19,865 nt of DNA, taken from the NCBI GenBank assembly GCA_929200295.1, contig CAKMZE010000011.1, forward strand, positions 1-19,865, in the 5' to 3' direction. Numbering within the stretch: position 1 is the stretch's first letter; each line of letters opens with the position of its first letter. The DNA is from an uncultured Alphaproteobacteria bacterium. GTDB taxonomy: Bacteria > Pseudomonadota > Alphaproteobacteria > Rhodobacterales > Rhodobacteraceae. Below the pieces are notes generated by a model. The model was not told the DNA's origin and did not search any database. It saw only the letters and a list, made by a program, of their open reading frames with translations. This document shows positions 1 to 7,414 of the stretch, piece by piece. The position numbers and the translations under genes were made by a program.

Positions 1-538
1 ACCGCGCAATGCCAACGCGCTGTTGCTGGCCGCCGGAGAGTTCGCGTGGGAAATACTCTTCGCGGCCCTCTAGCCCCACCAGCTTGATGACTTCTAAGGC
101 CCGCGCACGGCGCGTGTGCCGATCCTGCCCACGCATTTCCAATGGAAAGGCGACGTTTTCTAGGACGGTGCGGTGCGGAAGCAACCCAAACGATTGGAAC
201 ACCATGCCCATTTTTGAACGGCGCAGTTCAATCAGCTCTTTTTCGGGCAGCTTCATGATGTCTTGGCCAGCAACCTCAATCGTGCCGCCTGTAATGTCGT
301 GTAGACGTGAAAAACAGCGCACGAGGGTCGATTTACCAGAACCAGACAGGCCCATGATGACGAGCATCTCGCCTTTGTTCACTTCGATCGAGACGTCTTT
401 GACACCAGCGATGTACCCAGCGGCGCGGATCTCATCAAAGCTCATCCCCGGGGTCATTGATTTTAGGAAACCCTCTGGGTTCGTCCCAAAAATTTTCCAT
501 ACGTTCTTGCAAGAGATCACGGGGGCTTGGGTCGACAT
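1..538 (-). CDS. tmoW: Betaine/TMAO-type ABC importer ATP-binding protein (C-terminal part beyond left edge)
   Basis: ATPase of a quaternary-amine ABC importer (ProV/OpuAA class), acting at the inner face of the cytoplasmic membrane. The frame starts at ATG 538 and stays open to the left edge, giving about 179 residues that begin MSTQAPVISCKNVWKIFG. Visible motifs are a Walker A (GLSGSGKST), a Q-loop (VFQSFGLLPH) and an ABC signature (LSGGQQQRVGIAR). Walker B and any C-terminal CBS domains lie outside. The stretch before Walker A (SMTPGMSFDEIRAAGYIAGV) is the insertion typical of ProV-like ATPases. It lies 72 bp downstream of the binding-protein gene on the same strand, so they should share an operon, with the permease expected next. 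The tmoW name rests on the tmoX-like neighbour and on the methylated-amine genes nearby; glycine betaine or proline betaine are alternative substrates. The antisense frame over this stretch is a shadow. Confidence 0.85.
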   Translation of the reverse strand, partial: MSTQAPVISCKNVWKIFGTNPEGFLKSMTPGMSFDEIRAAGYIAGVKDVSIEVNKGEMLVIMGLSGSGKSTLVRCFSRLHDITGGTIEVAGQDIMKLPEKELIELRRSKMGMVFQSFGLLPHRTVLENVAFPLEMRGQDRHTRRARALEVIKLVGLEGREEYFPRELSGGQQQRVGIAR

Positions 539-558
539 AGTGGTCCTTTGATAAAAGG

Positions 559-585
559 CCCCGCCCGACGGGATACCGGACGGGG
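559..585 (-). terminator. Intercistronic hairpin between binding protein and ATPase genes
   Basis: The arms 559-567 (CCCCGCCCG) and 577-585 (CGGACGGGG) pair with one internal mismatch around a 9-nt loop. On the minus strand the stem is followed by CCTTTT, a weak U-tract. The position, just after the binding-protein gene and before the ATPase gene, suits a leaky terminator or 3'-end stabiliser that lets the binding protein be made in excess. This is inference from structure only. Confidence 0.4.
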
Positions 586-610
586 GTTATTTAGATCTTA
601 GCAAAAGGCT

Positions 611-1549
611 TTAGTTTAGCCAGCTGCTCCAGACATCTTTGTTTGCATCCAGCCACTCGGCTGCTGCTTCTTCTGGCTCAAGCTCATCAATATCAACGAG
701 TTTTGCCATTTCAGCGATCTGTGGGTTTGTGAAAGAAATGCTTTCCAGAACTGAATATGCATCTGGCCATTTGTCTTCCATGCCTTCCCAAGCTGCTTTT
801 TTCAGATAGCCCGTCGCTGGGTTGCCGCAATCATATAGCGCATCTGGGTTTGGGCCAACCGCTGGGTCTTTGTCACAGCCGTCTACCCACTCGGGGAATT
901 CAACGAACTCACCTGGCCATACGGCCTCGGCAAAGTTTGGTGTCCAGTTAAAGACAACAACAGGACGTTTATCAGCTTCTGCGGCACCGATTTCAGCCCA
1001 AAGAGCAGCCGCAGAACCTGCGTTCACAACGACAAAGTCCATGTCCAGCGCTTCGACACGCTCTTGACCGTGCTTAAGCCAGTCCACAGGGCCGTCGAGA
1101 TAGCGGCCCTTGTCGCCTGTTTCTGCTGTAGCAAACAATGCCGCACAGTCATTCAAAGCTTCCCACGATGGCAGGCCGGGGCATGCGTCTTTGGTCCACA
1201 TCGGATACCACCAGTCTTCGCGGGTTACAGCGTTGTGGTCACCCACATCAACGATACCGCCCTTTTCCAAAGCCGCGCGGAAAGATGCGCCAAATGCGCC
1301 TTCCCATACTTCGAGCTCAAGCGTCACGTCACCAAGACGCACTGACTCGTAGACCGCCTGGCTATCTGTTGTCACATATTCAACATTCAGGCCCATTTCT
1401 TCGAAAATCTGGCCAACTACATTCGACATAACGATCTGGCTTGACCAGTTATGGATAGGAATAACGATTGGGTCGTCGCTGTCAGCGGCAGCAACCATAG
1501 GCAGCGCAGCAAGCACGCCAGCGGTCAAAGCTGTTGTTAGTTTTTTCAT
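611..1549 (-). CDS. tmoX: Periplasmic substrate-binding protein of TMAO/glycine betaine ABC importer
   Basis: Periplasmic receptor of the OpuAC/ProX type that delivers a trimethylated amine to the ABC importer. The ATG at 1549 is preferred over 1570 or 1555 because AAGGGAG lies 7 nt before it and the product then starts MKKLTTALTAGVLAALPMVA, a clean signal peptide with likely cleavage after AAA near residue 21. The 312-residue precursor has a mature start (DPIVIPIHNWSSQIVMSNVV) and many Trp residues (HNWSS, EVWEG, DWWYP, FNWTP, AVWPG), as expected for an aromatic cage around a quaternary ammonium. Two Cys pairs could form disulfides. From memory it resembles the TMAO-specific TmoX of Ruegeria more than ProX, and the neighbouring dmm and gmaS genes support that, but glycine betaine cannot be excluded. 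It is the first gene of an operon with the ATPase. Confidence 0.8.
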   Translation of the reverse strand: MKKLTTALTAGVLAALPMVAAADSDDPIVIPIHNWSSQIVMSNVVGQIFEEMGLNVEYVTTDSQAVYESVRLGDVTLELEVWEGAFGASFRAALEKGGIVDVGDHNAVTREDWWYPMWTKDACPGLPSWEALNDCAALFATAETGDKGRYLDGPVDWLKHGQERVEALDMDFVVVNAGSAAALWAEIGAAEADKRPVVVFNWTPNFAEAVWPGEFVEFPEWVDGCDKDPAVGPNPDALYDCGNPATGYLKKAAWEGMEDKWPDAYSVLESISFTNPQIAEMAKLVDIDELEPEEAAAEWLDANKDVWSSWLN

Positions 1550-1590
1550 GTTCATCTCCCTTTTGCCCACTTTTTTGTGGCGCTATCTAG

Positions 1591-1621
1591 CGTGATGCAG
1601 ACATCACGTTTCACAGAAACG
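1591..1621 (-). promoter_or_regulatory. Two overlapping hairpins in the leader of the binding-protein gene
   Basis: CGTGATG-caga-CATCACG (1591-1608) and CGTTTC-aca-GAAACG (1607-1621) are perfect inverted repeats that share bases 1607-1608, so the two RNA hairpins cannot be fully formed at once. They lie 42-72 nt upstream of the ATG at 1549. No known riboswitch was recognised. Confidence 0.35.
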
Positions 1622-1643
1622 AGACACTCAGAGAGACTCGCAT

Positions 1644-1662
1644 ACTGTCGTACACACTGTCG
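1644..1662. repeat. Direct repeat ACTGTCG x2 upstream of the binding-protein gene
   Basis: ACTGTCG occurs at 1644-1650 and 1656-1662, a 12-bp period. A further near-repeat pair, TGTGCGGAAG (1694-1703) and TGTGCGAAAG (1710-1719), is spaced 16 bp, and an inverted pair TTGCGTG (1705-1711) / CACGCAA (1732-1738) overlaps it. These lie in the 252-bp non-coding stretch between the binding-protein and AraC-type regulator genes and could be activator sites, for example for the adjacent AraC-type protein. Function is inferred. Confidence 0.3.
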
Positions 1663-1801
1663 CATGTTTTTCCTCTCAATCAAGTTTTTTTCTTGTGCGG
1701 AAGGTTGCGTGTGCGAAAGTCCAACCGCCAGCACGCAAAAATACCTATAATTTCAATGATAATATTGCATTTCCAACGGTTTGCCCAAATTCAAAGCGTG
1801 A

Positions 1802-2806
1802 TTAAATTGATGGCACCGCTGCATTGTCGCGCACGCGAAATAAATTGATTTTCTCGCGGTCGATTGTGGGACGGACGCCAAAGACGTCTTCGTAGTTTTG
1901 GCTGAGCGTTGCTGTGGATGCATATCCGACCGCCAAGGCGATATCCTTCATGCTATCTTTGGAATATAAAACCAGCTGGCGCGCGGCTTTCATCCGAACG
2001 GCGCGGTAATAATGATGTGGGCTTTGCCCCGTTGATTTCTTGAACATCCGTTCAAGCTGGCGCACCGACATCCCAATCGCATCAGCCACATCTGCGACGT
2101 TAATCGGGTCTTCAATGTGGTTGTTAAAGAGCACAACAGCGTCTTGCACCACCTGCGGCAGCATATCATCTGTGCTGACACTATTCGCTGTTGGCACCTT
2201 TTGCGTGACGCCTTCGCCTCTGACCAATGGATGCTGGAACCAGCACGCAACCTCGGTTGCAACCTCTGGGCCCAATGCGTCTTCGATCATATGTAAGGCC
2301 AATTCGAACGCAGCCGCAGCACCAGACGCCGTCGCGCGGCGCCTGTCTAATGCGATGACCTCATCTGTTTTGTCCAACTCAGGAAACTCTGCCTCAAAGG
2401 CCGCCGCATAGCACCAGTGAACCGACGTCATATGATTATGCAAAAGGCCCGAACGCGCTAATGGGAAAATACCCCCACTAATCGCGCCCATCATCATGCC
2501 GTGCCGCTCAAGTTTGCGCAGCTTTCCATTAGACGCAACAGGCGCGTCAAACGTGCTCGATGGTGCGCTCAAAAGATAAAGGTGGTGCAGATCTTCGACG
2601 TCTGACAGGGCAAGGTCCGGTTCAAACCAAACAGCAGCGCTGGATCTGACACGTGCGCCGCTCTCTGAAATAAGCTTCCAACTGAATGTATCCGTTTCCG
2701 AGATTTCATTGGCGGCTCTCATCGGTTCGATCATGGATGTTAAACAGGCCATGGGAAACCCAGGTAAAATGAGAATCCCAATCTTGATATTTTTACCCAT
2801 ATGCAT
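1802..2806 (-). CDS. GlxA-family transcriptional regulator (DJ-1/PfpI-like sensor plus AraC helix-turn-helix)
   Basis: Transcriptional regulator of 334 residues with a DJ-1/PfpI (class I amidotransferase-like) domain at about 8-190 and an AraC HTH domain at about 225-320 (IEDPINVADVADAIGMSVRQ, then MKDIALAVGYASTATLSQNY). The nucleophile-elbow Cys of true amidotransferases is Ser110 (GAISGGIF), so the domain should sense ligand rather than hydrolyse. This architecture matches the GbdR/CdhR/SouR group that controls betaine, carnitine and sarcosine genes in Pseudomonas. With the amine importer directly downstream on the same strand and dmm nearby, control of methylated-amine genes is likely. Start: ATG 2806, or in frame ATG 2800; neither has a Shine-Dalgarno sequence, and the upstream DNA is very AT-rich. 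Confidence 0.85.
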   Translation of the reverse strand: MHMGKNIKIGILILPGFPMACLTSMIEPMRAANEISETDTFSWKLISESGARVRSSAAVWFEPDLALSDVEDLHHLYLLSAPSSTFDAPVASNGKLRKLERHGMMMGAISGGIFPLARSGLLHNHMTSVHWCYAAAFEAEFPELDKTDEVIALDRRRATASGAAAAFELALHMIEDALGPEVATEVACWFQHPLVRGEGVTQKVPTANSVSTDDMLPQVVQDAVVLFNNHIEDPINVADVADAIGMSVRQLERMFKKSTGQSPHHYYRAVRMKAARQLVLYSKDSMKDIALAVGYASTATLSQNYEDVFGVRPTIDREKINLFRVRDNAAVPSI

Positions 2807-2911
2807 ATTTTTATACTATCAAGAAATTTTTGTACTAATCTAGTTGAAAATATAACCATTTTCTCGGGCACCTTGCCCAGGTTCTGTAAAGTTGTACAAG
2901 GCGGCTCTGTG
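2807..2911. promoter_or_regulatory. Divergent promoter region between the AraC-type and XRE-cupin regulators
   Basis: A 105-bp intergenic region whose first 60 bp are strongly AT-rich. On the minus strand TAGTAT (2818-2813) sits about 7 nt before the ATG at 2806 and could be a -10 box giving a nearly leaderless message. On the plus strand TATAAC (2851-2856) is a possible -10 for the XRE-cupin gene. TTGTAC occurs at 2830-2835 and again as the 8-bp palindrome TTGTACAA (2892-2899), a candidate operator. All assignments are by eye. Confidence 0.35.
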
Positions 2912-3568
2912 ATGAGTATAGAAAAGATAGCGAACGATATGGTAGCCACGACTTTACGACAAAACCCGCACCGGGTTCGTGAGACGCGTGAAAAGGTTCT
3001 TGAGGTGGCAATCGGCCGTGAGGTGCGCGCGTATCGCAAGAAAAAGAACATCACAGTTGCTGATCTTTCTGAAACAACCGGTCTTTCTATTGGCATGTTG
3101 TCAAAGATCGAAAACGGCAATACGTCGCCGTCGCTGACAACGCTGCAATCCTTGGCCGATGCGCTTAGCGTCCCGCTCACTTCGTTTTTCCGTGGTTTTG
3201 AAGAAGATCGCATAGCGGTGCACACCAAAGCCGGAGAAGGTGTCGAGCTAGAACGCGAAGGCACCCGCGCCAATCATCAGTACAATCTGCTTGGCCATAT
3301 CGGTGCCAATTCAAGCGGTGTGATCGTTGAGCCTTATATGATCACGTTAAGCGCCGAATCTGACATCTTTCCCACCTTCCAACATGGCGGGATTGAGATG
3401 ATCTATATGCTAGAGGGCGAAGTGGATTATCGCCACAGCGATGATGTTTACCCTCTCAAGCCAGGTGACACGCTGTTCTTTGATGCGGATGCACCACACG
3501 GGCCAGAGGTTCTTGTGAAACTTCCGGCCCGGTATCTATCCGTCATCAGCTATCCGCAAAAACGCTAG
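2912..3568 (+). CDS. XRE-family transcriptional regulator with C-terminal cupin domain
   Basis: A DNA-binding regulator of 218 residues. An XRE helix-turn-helix spans about residues 34-92 (VADLSETTGLSIGMLSKIEN), and a cupin_2 sensor domain covers about 135-212, with possible metal or ligand residues H158, E162 and H196. The start is taken at ATG 2912, with AAGGCGG about 7-10 nt upstream; an in-frame GTG at 2909 is also possible. The longer frame from 2801 would overlap the divergent promoter and encodes an unusual N-terminus, so it is not used. Members of this architecture usually repress or activate small-molecule catabolic genes. It faces dmmC tail to tail, with both stop codons in one CTAG. 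Regulation of dmm or the importer is inferred from position only. Confidence 0.85.
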   Translation: MSIEKIANDMVATTLRQNPHRVRETREKVLEVAIGREVRAYRKKKNITVADLSETTGLSIGMLSKIENGNTSPSLTTLQSLADALSVPLTSFFRGFEEDRIAVHTKAGEGVELEREGTRANHQYNLLGHIGANSSGVIVEPYMITLSAESDIFPTFQHGGIEMIYMLEGEVDYRHSDDVYPLKPGDTLFFDADAPHGPEVLVKLPARYLSVISYPQKR

Positions 3569-4632
3569 GTCTTTAGCGCAGGCTCTGTGTCTGGTTCGGG
3601 GAATACGCCGGGGCTTGTGGGTTGACCATCATCAAACTGGCTCAGGTAGTCGAGCATCATCGGACGGTTATCGATAAACCCTTTGTATGCCGCCAATTCA
3701 TCCGGCAAATCCCGGATCACACGGTGCAAACGGCGGCCCCATTTCGGCATCGTCATCATGTCTTGAAAGCTGCACAAATAGCAGCGGATCGGAAAGACAA
3801 GCGCGTTTGAACGCGGCAAACGGAAGAACGTTTGCAACTCAACGCGCAAATGCTGTTTTGCACCGATGTTTTCGGGCGTCACTGTGGTCTTTTGAATGCC
3901 CCACTTGTGATAGTTTTCGGGGGATGTGTCCAAGAGCGGATTAACAGTCATCGTCCAGTTCATCCGCCGCGCAGGTGCGCCTTGCTGAATGTTCAAAAGA
4001 AATTTCAGCGCCCGTTGAAAGATCCCCATTTCATGGGCCAATGGCACCGGCGCGTGCCATTCGAAAAAGTTCATCCCGATATCAAAATCAAGCGACCAAT
4101 CTGCCTGAGTTGTGACCATTCCCGCATCCATCCACAGATTGTCATCGCGCTGATCTAGCACGCAGAAATCCCCTTGGGTTTGGCGTGTGATATATTCCAT
4201 CGGGCCATAAGGAAGTGTCGTTTCATCCAAAAAGGTGAACGTGTCATCAATCCCCATTGGCTTATTGACCCAGCGCCAATTGTTGCCGTCGCGATGTAGC
4301 TCAAAAAGATCGGGATAATCCTCGGACTTGCTGACCATAATCAGCTCGAGCAAATCCCAGCCTGCCAGCGTCATATGCGGCAGCGACTGGCAGCGCAGCG
4401 GATCATCCGCCAGCACCATCGCGCGGTCTTTCATCTCGGCCACGTAATGCTCATCAACATCAAACCGCTTTTCGTAGACAGAGCCTTCGGGCCCACCACG
4501 GTGCTGTTCCATATTGACCGAATACATATAGCTGTCTTCGTGGAACGGGAACGGAAACCGCTTGATCGCCCAATCAGAATTGCGAAACGAATAGTCGTCG
4601 CGAAAGGTCTCGTCATTAAACTGAATTGTCAT
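3565..4632 (-). CDS. dmmC: Dimethylamine monooxygenase haem subunit (HODM alpha / DUF3445 family)
   Basis: Catalytic haem-binding subunit of dimethylamine monooxygenase, which oxidatively N-demethylates dimethylamine to methylamine plus formaldehyde in the cytosol. The 355-residue product is full length for the DUF3445 (heme-dependent oxidative N-demethylase) family. Recognisable stretches are QSLPHMTLAGWDLLELIMVS, DFCVLDQRDDNLWMDAGMVT and FFEWHAPVPLAHE in the centre, and RVELQTFFRLPRSNALVFPI later. The start ATG 4632 overlaps the dmmB stop as ATGA, so translation should be coupled. Electrons should come from DmmB. It is the last gene of dmmDABC; subunit letters follow the Ruegeria order as I recall it, and the family call is firmer than the letter. 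Confidence 0.88.
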   Translation of the reverse strand: MTIQFNDETFRDDYSFRNSDWAIKRFPFPFHEDSYMYSVNMEQHRGGPEGSVYEKRFDVDEHYVAEMKDRAMVLADDPLRCQSLPHMTLAGWDLLELIMVSKSEDYPDLFELHRDGNNWRWVNKPMGIDDTFTFLDETTLPYGPMEYITRQTQGDFCVLDQRDDNLWMDAGMVTTQADWSLDFDIGMNFFEWHAPVPLAHEMGIFQRALKFLLNIQQGAPARRMNWTMTVNPLLDTSPENYHKWGIQKTTVTPENIGAKQHLRVELQTFFRLPRSNALVFPIRCYLCSFQDMMTMPKWGRRLHRVIRDLPDELAAYKGFIDNRPMMLDYLSQFDDGQPTSPGVFPEPDTEPALKT

Positions 4633-5615
4633 CTATCCAACTCCAACTTGGCGCCGACAAAGCGGCTGACGCAGGGCATAATTTTCTCGCCGCTTGCATG
4701 CTGTTCATCATCCAGCCAGTGATCGCGGTGAATAAACTCACCATCAGAGCTGACGACATCGGTTTCGCATTGGCCGCATGATCCGCCCCGGCACAAAAAC
4801 GGCGCCTCGACCCCGGCGCGCTCAATTGCTTCTAACAGGCTTTCGTTTTCAGCAACGGAAATCACCTTGTCAGATTTGCAAAGCCTGACCTCAAACGGTT
4901 TGCCCGGCTCAGGCGCGAGGAACTCTTCTGAATGGACATGCGCATCAGGCCAGCCCATCGAGGCAGCCGTTGTATGCACCCAATTGATCATCCCCGCCGG
5001 ACCACAGACATAGGCATGCGTGCCAAGCGGCTGCCCATCCAAGAGGTCCGTCAAAGTGATCGCTTGCTTTTGATCATCGTAATAAACGTGCACCTTTGTC
5101 GGGAATTTTGTCATCAGCATTTCGACATAAGATCCCAGCGCCTCAGAGCGCACAGAATAATGCAGCTCCCAATTGCCGTTGGATTGCTCTAACTGACCAA
5201 TCATCGAGAGAAACGGCGTAATACCGATGCCACCCGCGAAAAAGATATGCTTTTTCGCCCGCAGATCGAGACTGAAAAGGTTCACCGGATAGGTGATTGT
5301 CATCTTATCGCCTTGGCTGATCTTTTGATGCATGAACAGTGATCCACCACGCCCCGCATCATCACGCCGCACCGAAATCGCGTAGGTCGACAGATCCGCA
5401 GGATCAGACATGAGCGAATAAGGGTTCAACCGCGCACGATCCCCGTCTTGCATCTTTACGACCGTATGCGCCCCGCCAGAGAACGGTGGAAAATTAGCGC
5501 CATCGGTGCGCTTGAACTCAAACCGTGTGACAAGATCATTCAAGGGCACGACCGCGCTGACGGTGACGTTTAGCTCTTCCGCGCCCGGTTTGGCTTTTTG
5601 AGGTGCCGCGCTCAT
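4629..5615 (-). CDS. dmmB: Dimethylamine monooxygenase reductase subunit (FAD/NAD(P)H plus [2Fe-2S])
   Basis: Electron-transfer subunit of 328 residues in the phthalate dioxygenase reductase/VanB layout. It has a flavin-binding barrel (RLNPYSLMSD, about 60-70), a nucleotide-binding domain (FFAGGIGITPFLSMIGQLE, about 125-145; YVCGPAGM near 205) and a C-terminal plant-type ferredoxin with C275, C280, C283 and C315 (CRGGSCGQC and MPCV). It should pass electrons from NAD(P)H through flavin and the iron-sulfur cluster to the haem subunit. Start ATG 5615 overlaps the dmmA stop as ATGA, and its own stop overlaps the dmmC start in the same way, so A-B-C are likely made in fixed ratio. Confidence 0.9.
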   Translation of the reverse strand: MSAAPQKAKPGAEELNVTVSAVVPLNDLVTRFEFKRTDGANFPPFSGGAHTVVKMQDGDRARLNPYSLMSDPADLSTYAISVRRDDAGRGGSLFMHQKISQGDKMTITYPVNLFSLDLRAKKHIFFAGGIGITPFLSMIGQLEQSNGNWELHYSVRSEALGSYVEMLMTKFPTKVHVYYDDQKQAITLTDLLDGQPLGTHAYVCGPAGMINWVHTTAASMGWPDAHVHSEEFLAPEPGKPFEVRLCKSDKVISVAENESLLEAIERAGVEAPFLCRGGSCGQCETDVVSSDGEFIHRDHWLDDEQHASGEKIMPCVSRFVGAKLELDR

Positions 5616-6208
5616 TCGTAAATCCCCTTTGGCTCAGGAACGTTTCCGGGGTCTTCGGCATCAATGCAGACACCCTGATAGGCCGCTAACCTGCGCGAAT
5701 AGTGATCGCGGACAAACAGATTGAGCCCGCAATGACTGCACACGAATGGATCGGTTTCGACATCCTCTGTGATGCCCTTGCAATGCACGCATTGCATCCG
5801 CCGCGCTGTTGATCCGCGATGCTCTGTCTGGATCGCATTAAATTCGATCCCCGCTTGCATCGCCTCGTTCTGCGCCTGCCCCATCAACCCTTCGGTGCCG
5901 GACAGATAGACCTGTAGGCCCATTTTCGCGTCTTCGAGTGTCTTGCGGATCCGTTGGACAGAGGCTGCATAACTCGGCCCCTCGTAAAACTGCGCGGGGT
6001 TCAGTGCGCGTAGCTGATCCGCGAAATCCGCGCCCTTTGGGATATATATGATATGCGCCGTCTTCATAATTTCAGGCGTTGCGACATCCAAAATCGCCTC
6101 GGCCCCTTCGGCGTCAGAAATGAACAGATGCGCAGGGCCTTGTCTGGCTTCTAAGGTGCCCCAAACGGGGCGGCTTTTGATACTTGGTGGGAATTCGAAC
6201 TTCGACAT
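5612..6208 (-). CDS. dmmA: Dimethylamine monooxygenase small subunit with Cys4 ribbon (DmmA family)
   Basis: 198 residues. The N-terminal two thirds have no motif I can name. The C-terminal part carries two CxxC pairs, C140/C143 (CVHC) and C157/C160 (CSHC), a rubredoxin- or zinc-ribbon-like knuckle, then a conserved-looking tail. One additional Cys is at 181. Heterologous work on Ruegeria dmmABC, as I recall it, showed that all three proteins are needed for dimethylamine oxidation, so this is a genuine subunit. It could mediate electron transfer (if it binds Fe) or assembly (if Zn); the sequence does not decide. ATG 6208 follows an AGGTAGGTAG purine-rich stretch. It is translationally coupled to dmmB by ATGA and separated from dmmD by 60 bp holding a hairpin. 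Confidence 0.85.
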   Translation of the reverse strand: MSKFEFPPSIKSRPVWGTLEARQGPAHLFISDAEGAEAILDVATPEIMKTAHIIYIPKGADFADQLRALNPAQFYEGPSYAASVQRIRKTLEDAKMGLQVYLSGTEGLMGQAQNEAMQAGIEFNAIQTEHRGSTARRMQCVHCKGITEDVETDPFVCSHCGLNLFVRDHYSRRLAAYQGVCIDAEDPGNVPEPKGIYE

Positions 6209-6234
6209 CTACCTACCTATTGGAAATGGAAAAA

Positions 6235-6258
6235 GGCGCGAAGCATCTGCAACGCGCC
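6235..6258 (-). terminator. Hairpin with U-tract between dmmD and dmmA (possible attenuator)
   Basis: GGCGCG (6235-6240) and CGCGCC (6253-6258) pair perfectly around a 12-nt loop. Read on the minus strand the stem is followed at once by TTTTTCC. This looks like a short intrinsic terminator inside the dmmDABC operon, which would reduce but probably not abolish transcription from dmmD into dmmABC. Confidence 0.45.
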
Positions 6259-6268
6259 CTGACAATCA

Positions 6269-7414
6269 TCAGCCCTTTGCAGAGCGGATCGATTTGTCTT
6301 TGTCATAAAACGGCATCTCTTCCGCTGTCGCAGAGAGCTCTGTTCCGTTCGGTTGCACAACCGTTAGCTTGGTGCCGGCTTTGGCCACTGATGGGTCCAA
6401 ACGCGCAATCGCAACAGAATAGTTGTTCAGCTCAGAAGACAGGCCATAGGTGATCACGCCCACATCCTTACCATCGGCCATCACACGTGCGAACATTTCC
6501 ATCTGTTTCATGCTGTCAGACAGCTGCACACCAAAGATTTTGAAACGCTCTTTGCCTTTTGAGGCATAGTGGTTCTCAGCGCCGACAAAACCCTCTTTGC
6601 CAGGTGAAACCGTAAACTCGAGACCCAGCTCCCAAAGCGTGTCGCCACATTTGTCATCATCAAACGGGAAGGTTTCAGAGTTATCGCCGGGATAGAACAG
6701 CAGATAGCTTTCGATCCGCAGCATATCGAGCGTGCTGAACTGAACAGGGCGGACATCAGCGCCACCGCTTTCCAGAACACTATCCCAGATATGCACCGCA
6801 TCTTTGGCACGGCAAAAGATCTCATAACCACGTTCACCAGTATACCCTGTGCGGCTGATCATAACGTCGCGGCCATAAAGACGCGTTTGCATCAACCCAA
6901 AATAAGCAAGATCGCGGATGCCTGGGATTTCTTTTGCAAGAATGTCTACCGACTTGGGGCCCTGCAATGACATATCATGCAGATCATCGTCAAACAGGAT
7001 TTCAACGTTCTTACCCGCAGCCGCAGCCGCCAATTGCTCCATCCCCGAGCCAGTGCCATGCACCACCAACCAAGAGTTCACCGCGAGATGGTAGATAATG
7101 CAATCATCCACGAACAAACCACGGTCATTCAGCATCGAGGCATATGTTGACCGACCCGGTGCGATTTTTTCAACGTTACGCGTTGTAACCCGGTCAATAA
7201 CATAAGCGGCGTCAGCGCCGACAACATGAACCTTTTTCAGGCCAGAGACGTCCATCAGCCCCGCCTTGGTACGGATCGCCTCATAGTCAGCTTTCGCGCG
7301 CTCAGGCGTATCGTCATAGAACCAAGCGGTCCCCATGCCGTTCCAATCTTCCAGCTCGCCGCCGATTTCAGCATGGCGGTGCGCCAATGCGGATGTTCTC
7401 CAAAGTATGGCCAT
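6269..7414 (-). CDS. dmmD: GcvT-like aminomethyltransferase required for methylated-amine growth (DmmD)
   Basis: 381 residues of the GcvT/DmgdO tetrahydrofolate-binding fold. ATG 7414 is chosen because GGGAG lies 7 nt upstream and the product then starts MAILWRTSALAHRHAEIGG; the longer frame from 7492 would add 26 residues lacking support. Key GcvT features are present: AGLMDVSGL (about 51-59), the acidic pair D103-D104 (GLFVDDCII) near the folate site, and RTGYTGERGYEIFC. In Ruegeria dmmD is not needed for DmmABC activity in E. coli but is needed for growth on methylamines. A role in passing the formaldehyde released by the monooxygenase to tetrahydrofolate is a reasonable inference. First gene of dmmDABC on the minus strand. 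Confidence 0.85.
   Translation of the reverse strand: MAILWRTSALAHRHAEIGGELEDWNGMGTAWFYDDTPERAKADYEAIRTKAGLMDVSGLKKVHVVGADAAYVIDRVTTRNVEKIAPGRSTYASMLNDRGLFVDDCIIYHLAVNSWLVVHGTGSGMEQLAAAAAGKNVEILFDDDLHDMSLQGPKSVDILAKEIPGIRDLAYFGLMQTRLYGRDVMISRTGYTGERGYEIFCRAKDAVHIWDSVLESGGADVRPVQFSTLDMLRIESYLLFYPGDNSETFPFDDDKCGDTLWELGLEFTVSPGKEGFVGAENHYASKGKERFKIFGVQLSDSMKQMEMFARVMADGKDVGVITYGLSSELNNYSVAIARLDPSVAKAGTKLTVVQPNGTELSATAEEMPFYDKDKSIRSAKG

Noticed and set aside
9..551. Plus-strand frame of 180 codons at the left edge
   Set aside because: It is antisense to the ABC ATPase frame, which shows Walker A, Q-loop and signature motifs; the plus-strand translation is Ser/Arg-rich with no motif.
1552..1734. 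60-codon minus-strand frame upstream of the binding-protein gene
   Set aside because: It needs a GTG start without a clear ribosome site, has no recognisable composition, and covers the repeat-rich leader; it is better read as regulatory DNA.
2801..2911. N-terminal extension of the XRE-cupin regulator
   Set aside because: The extension lies in an AT-rich divergent promoter region and overlaps the AraC-type gene start; ATG 2912 fits the family better.
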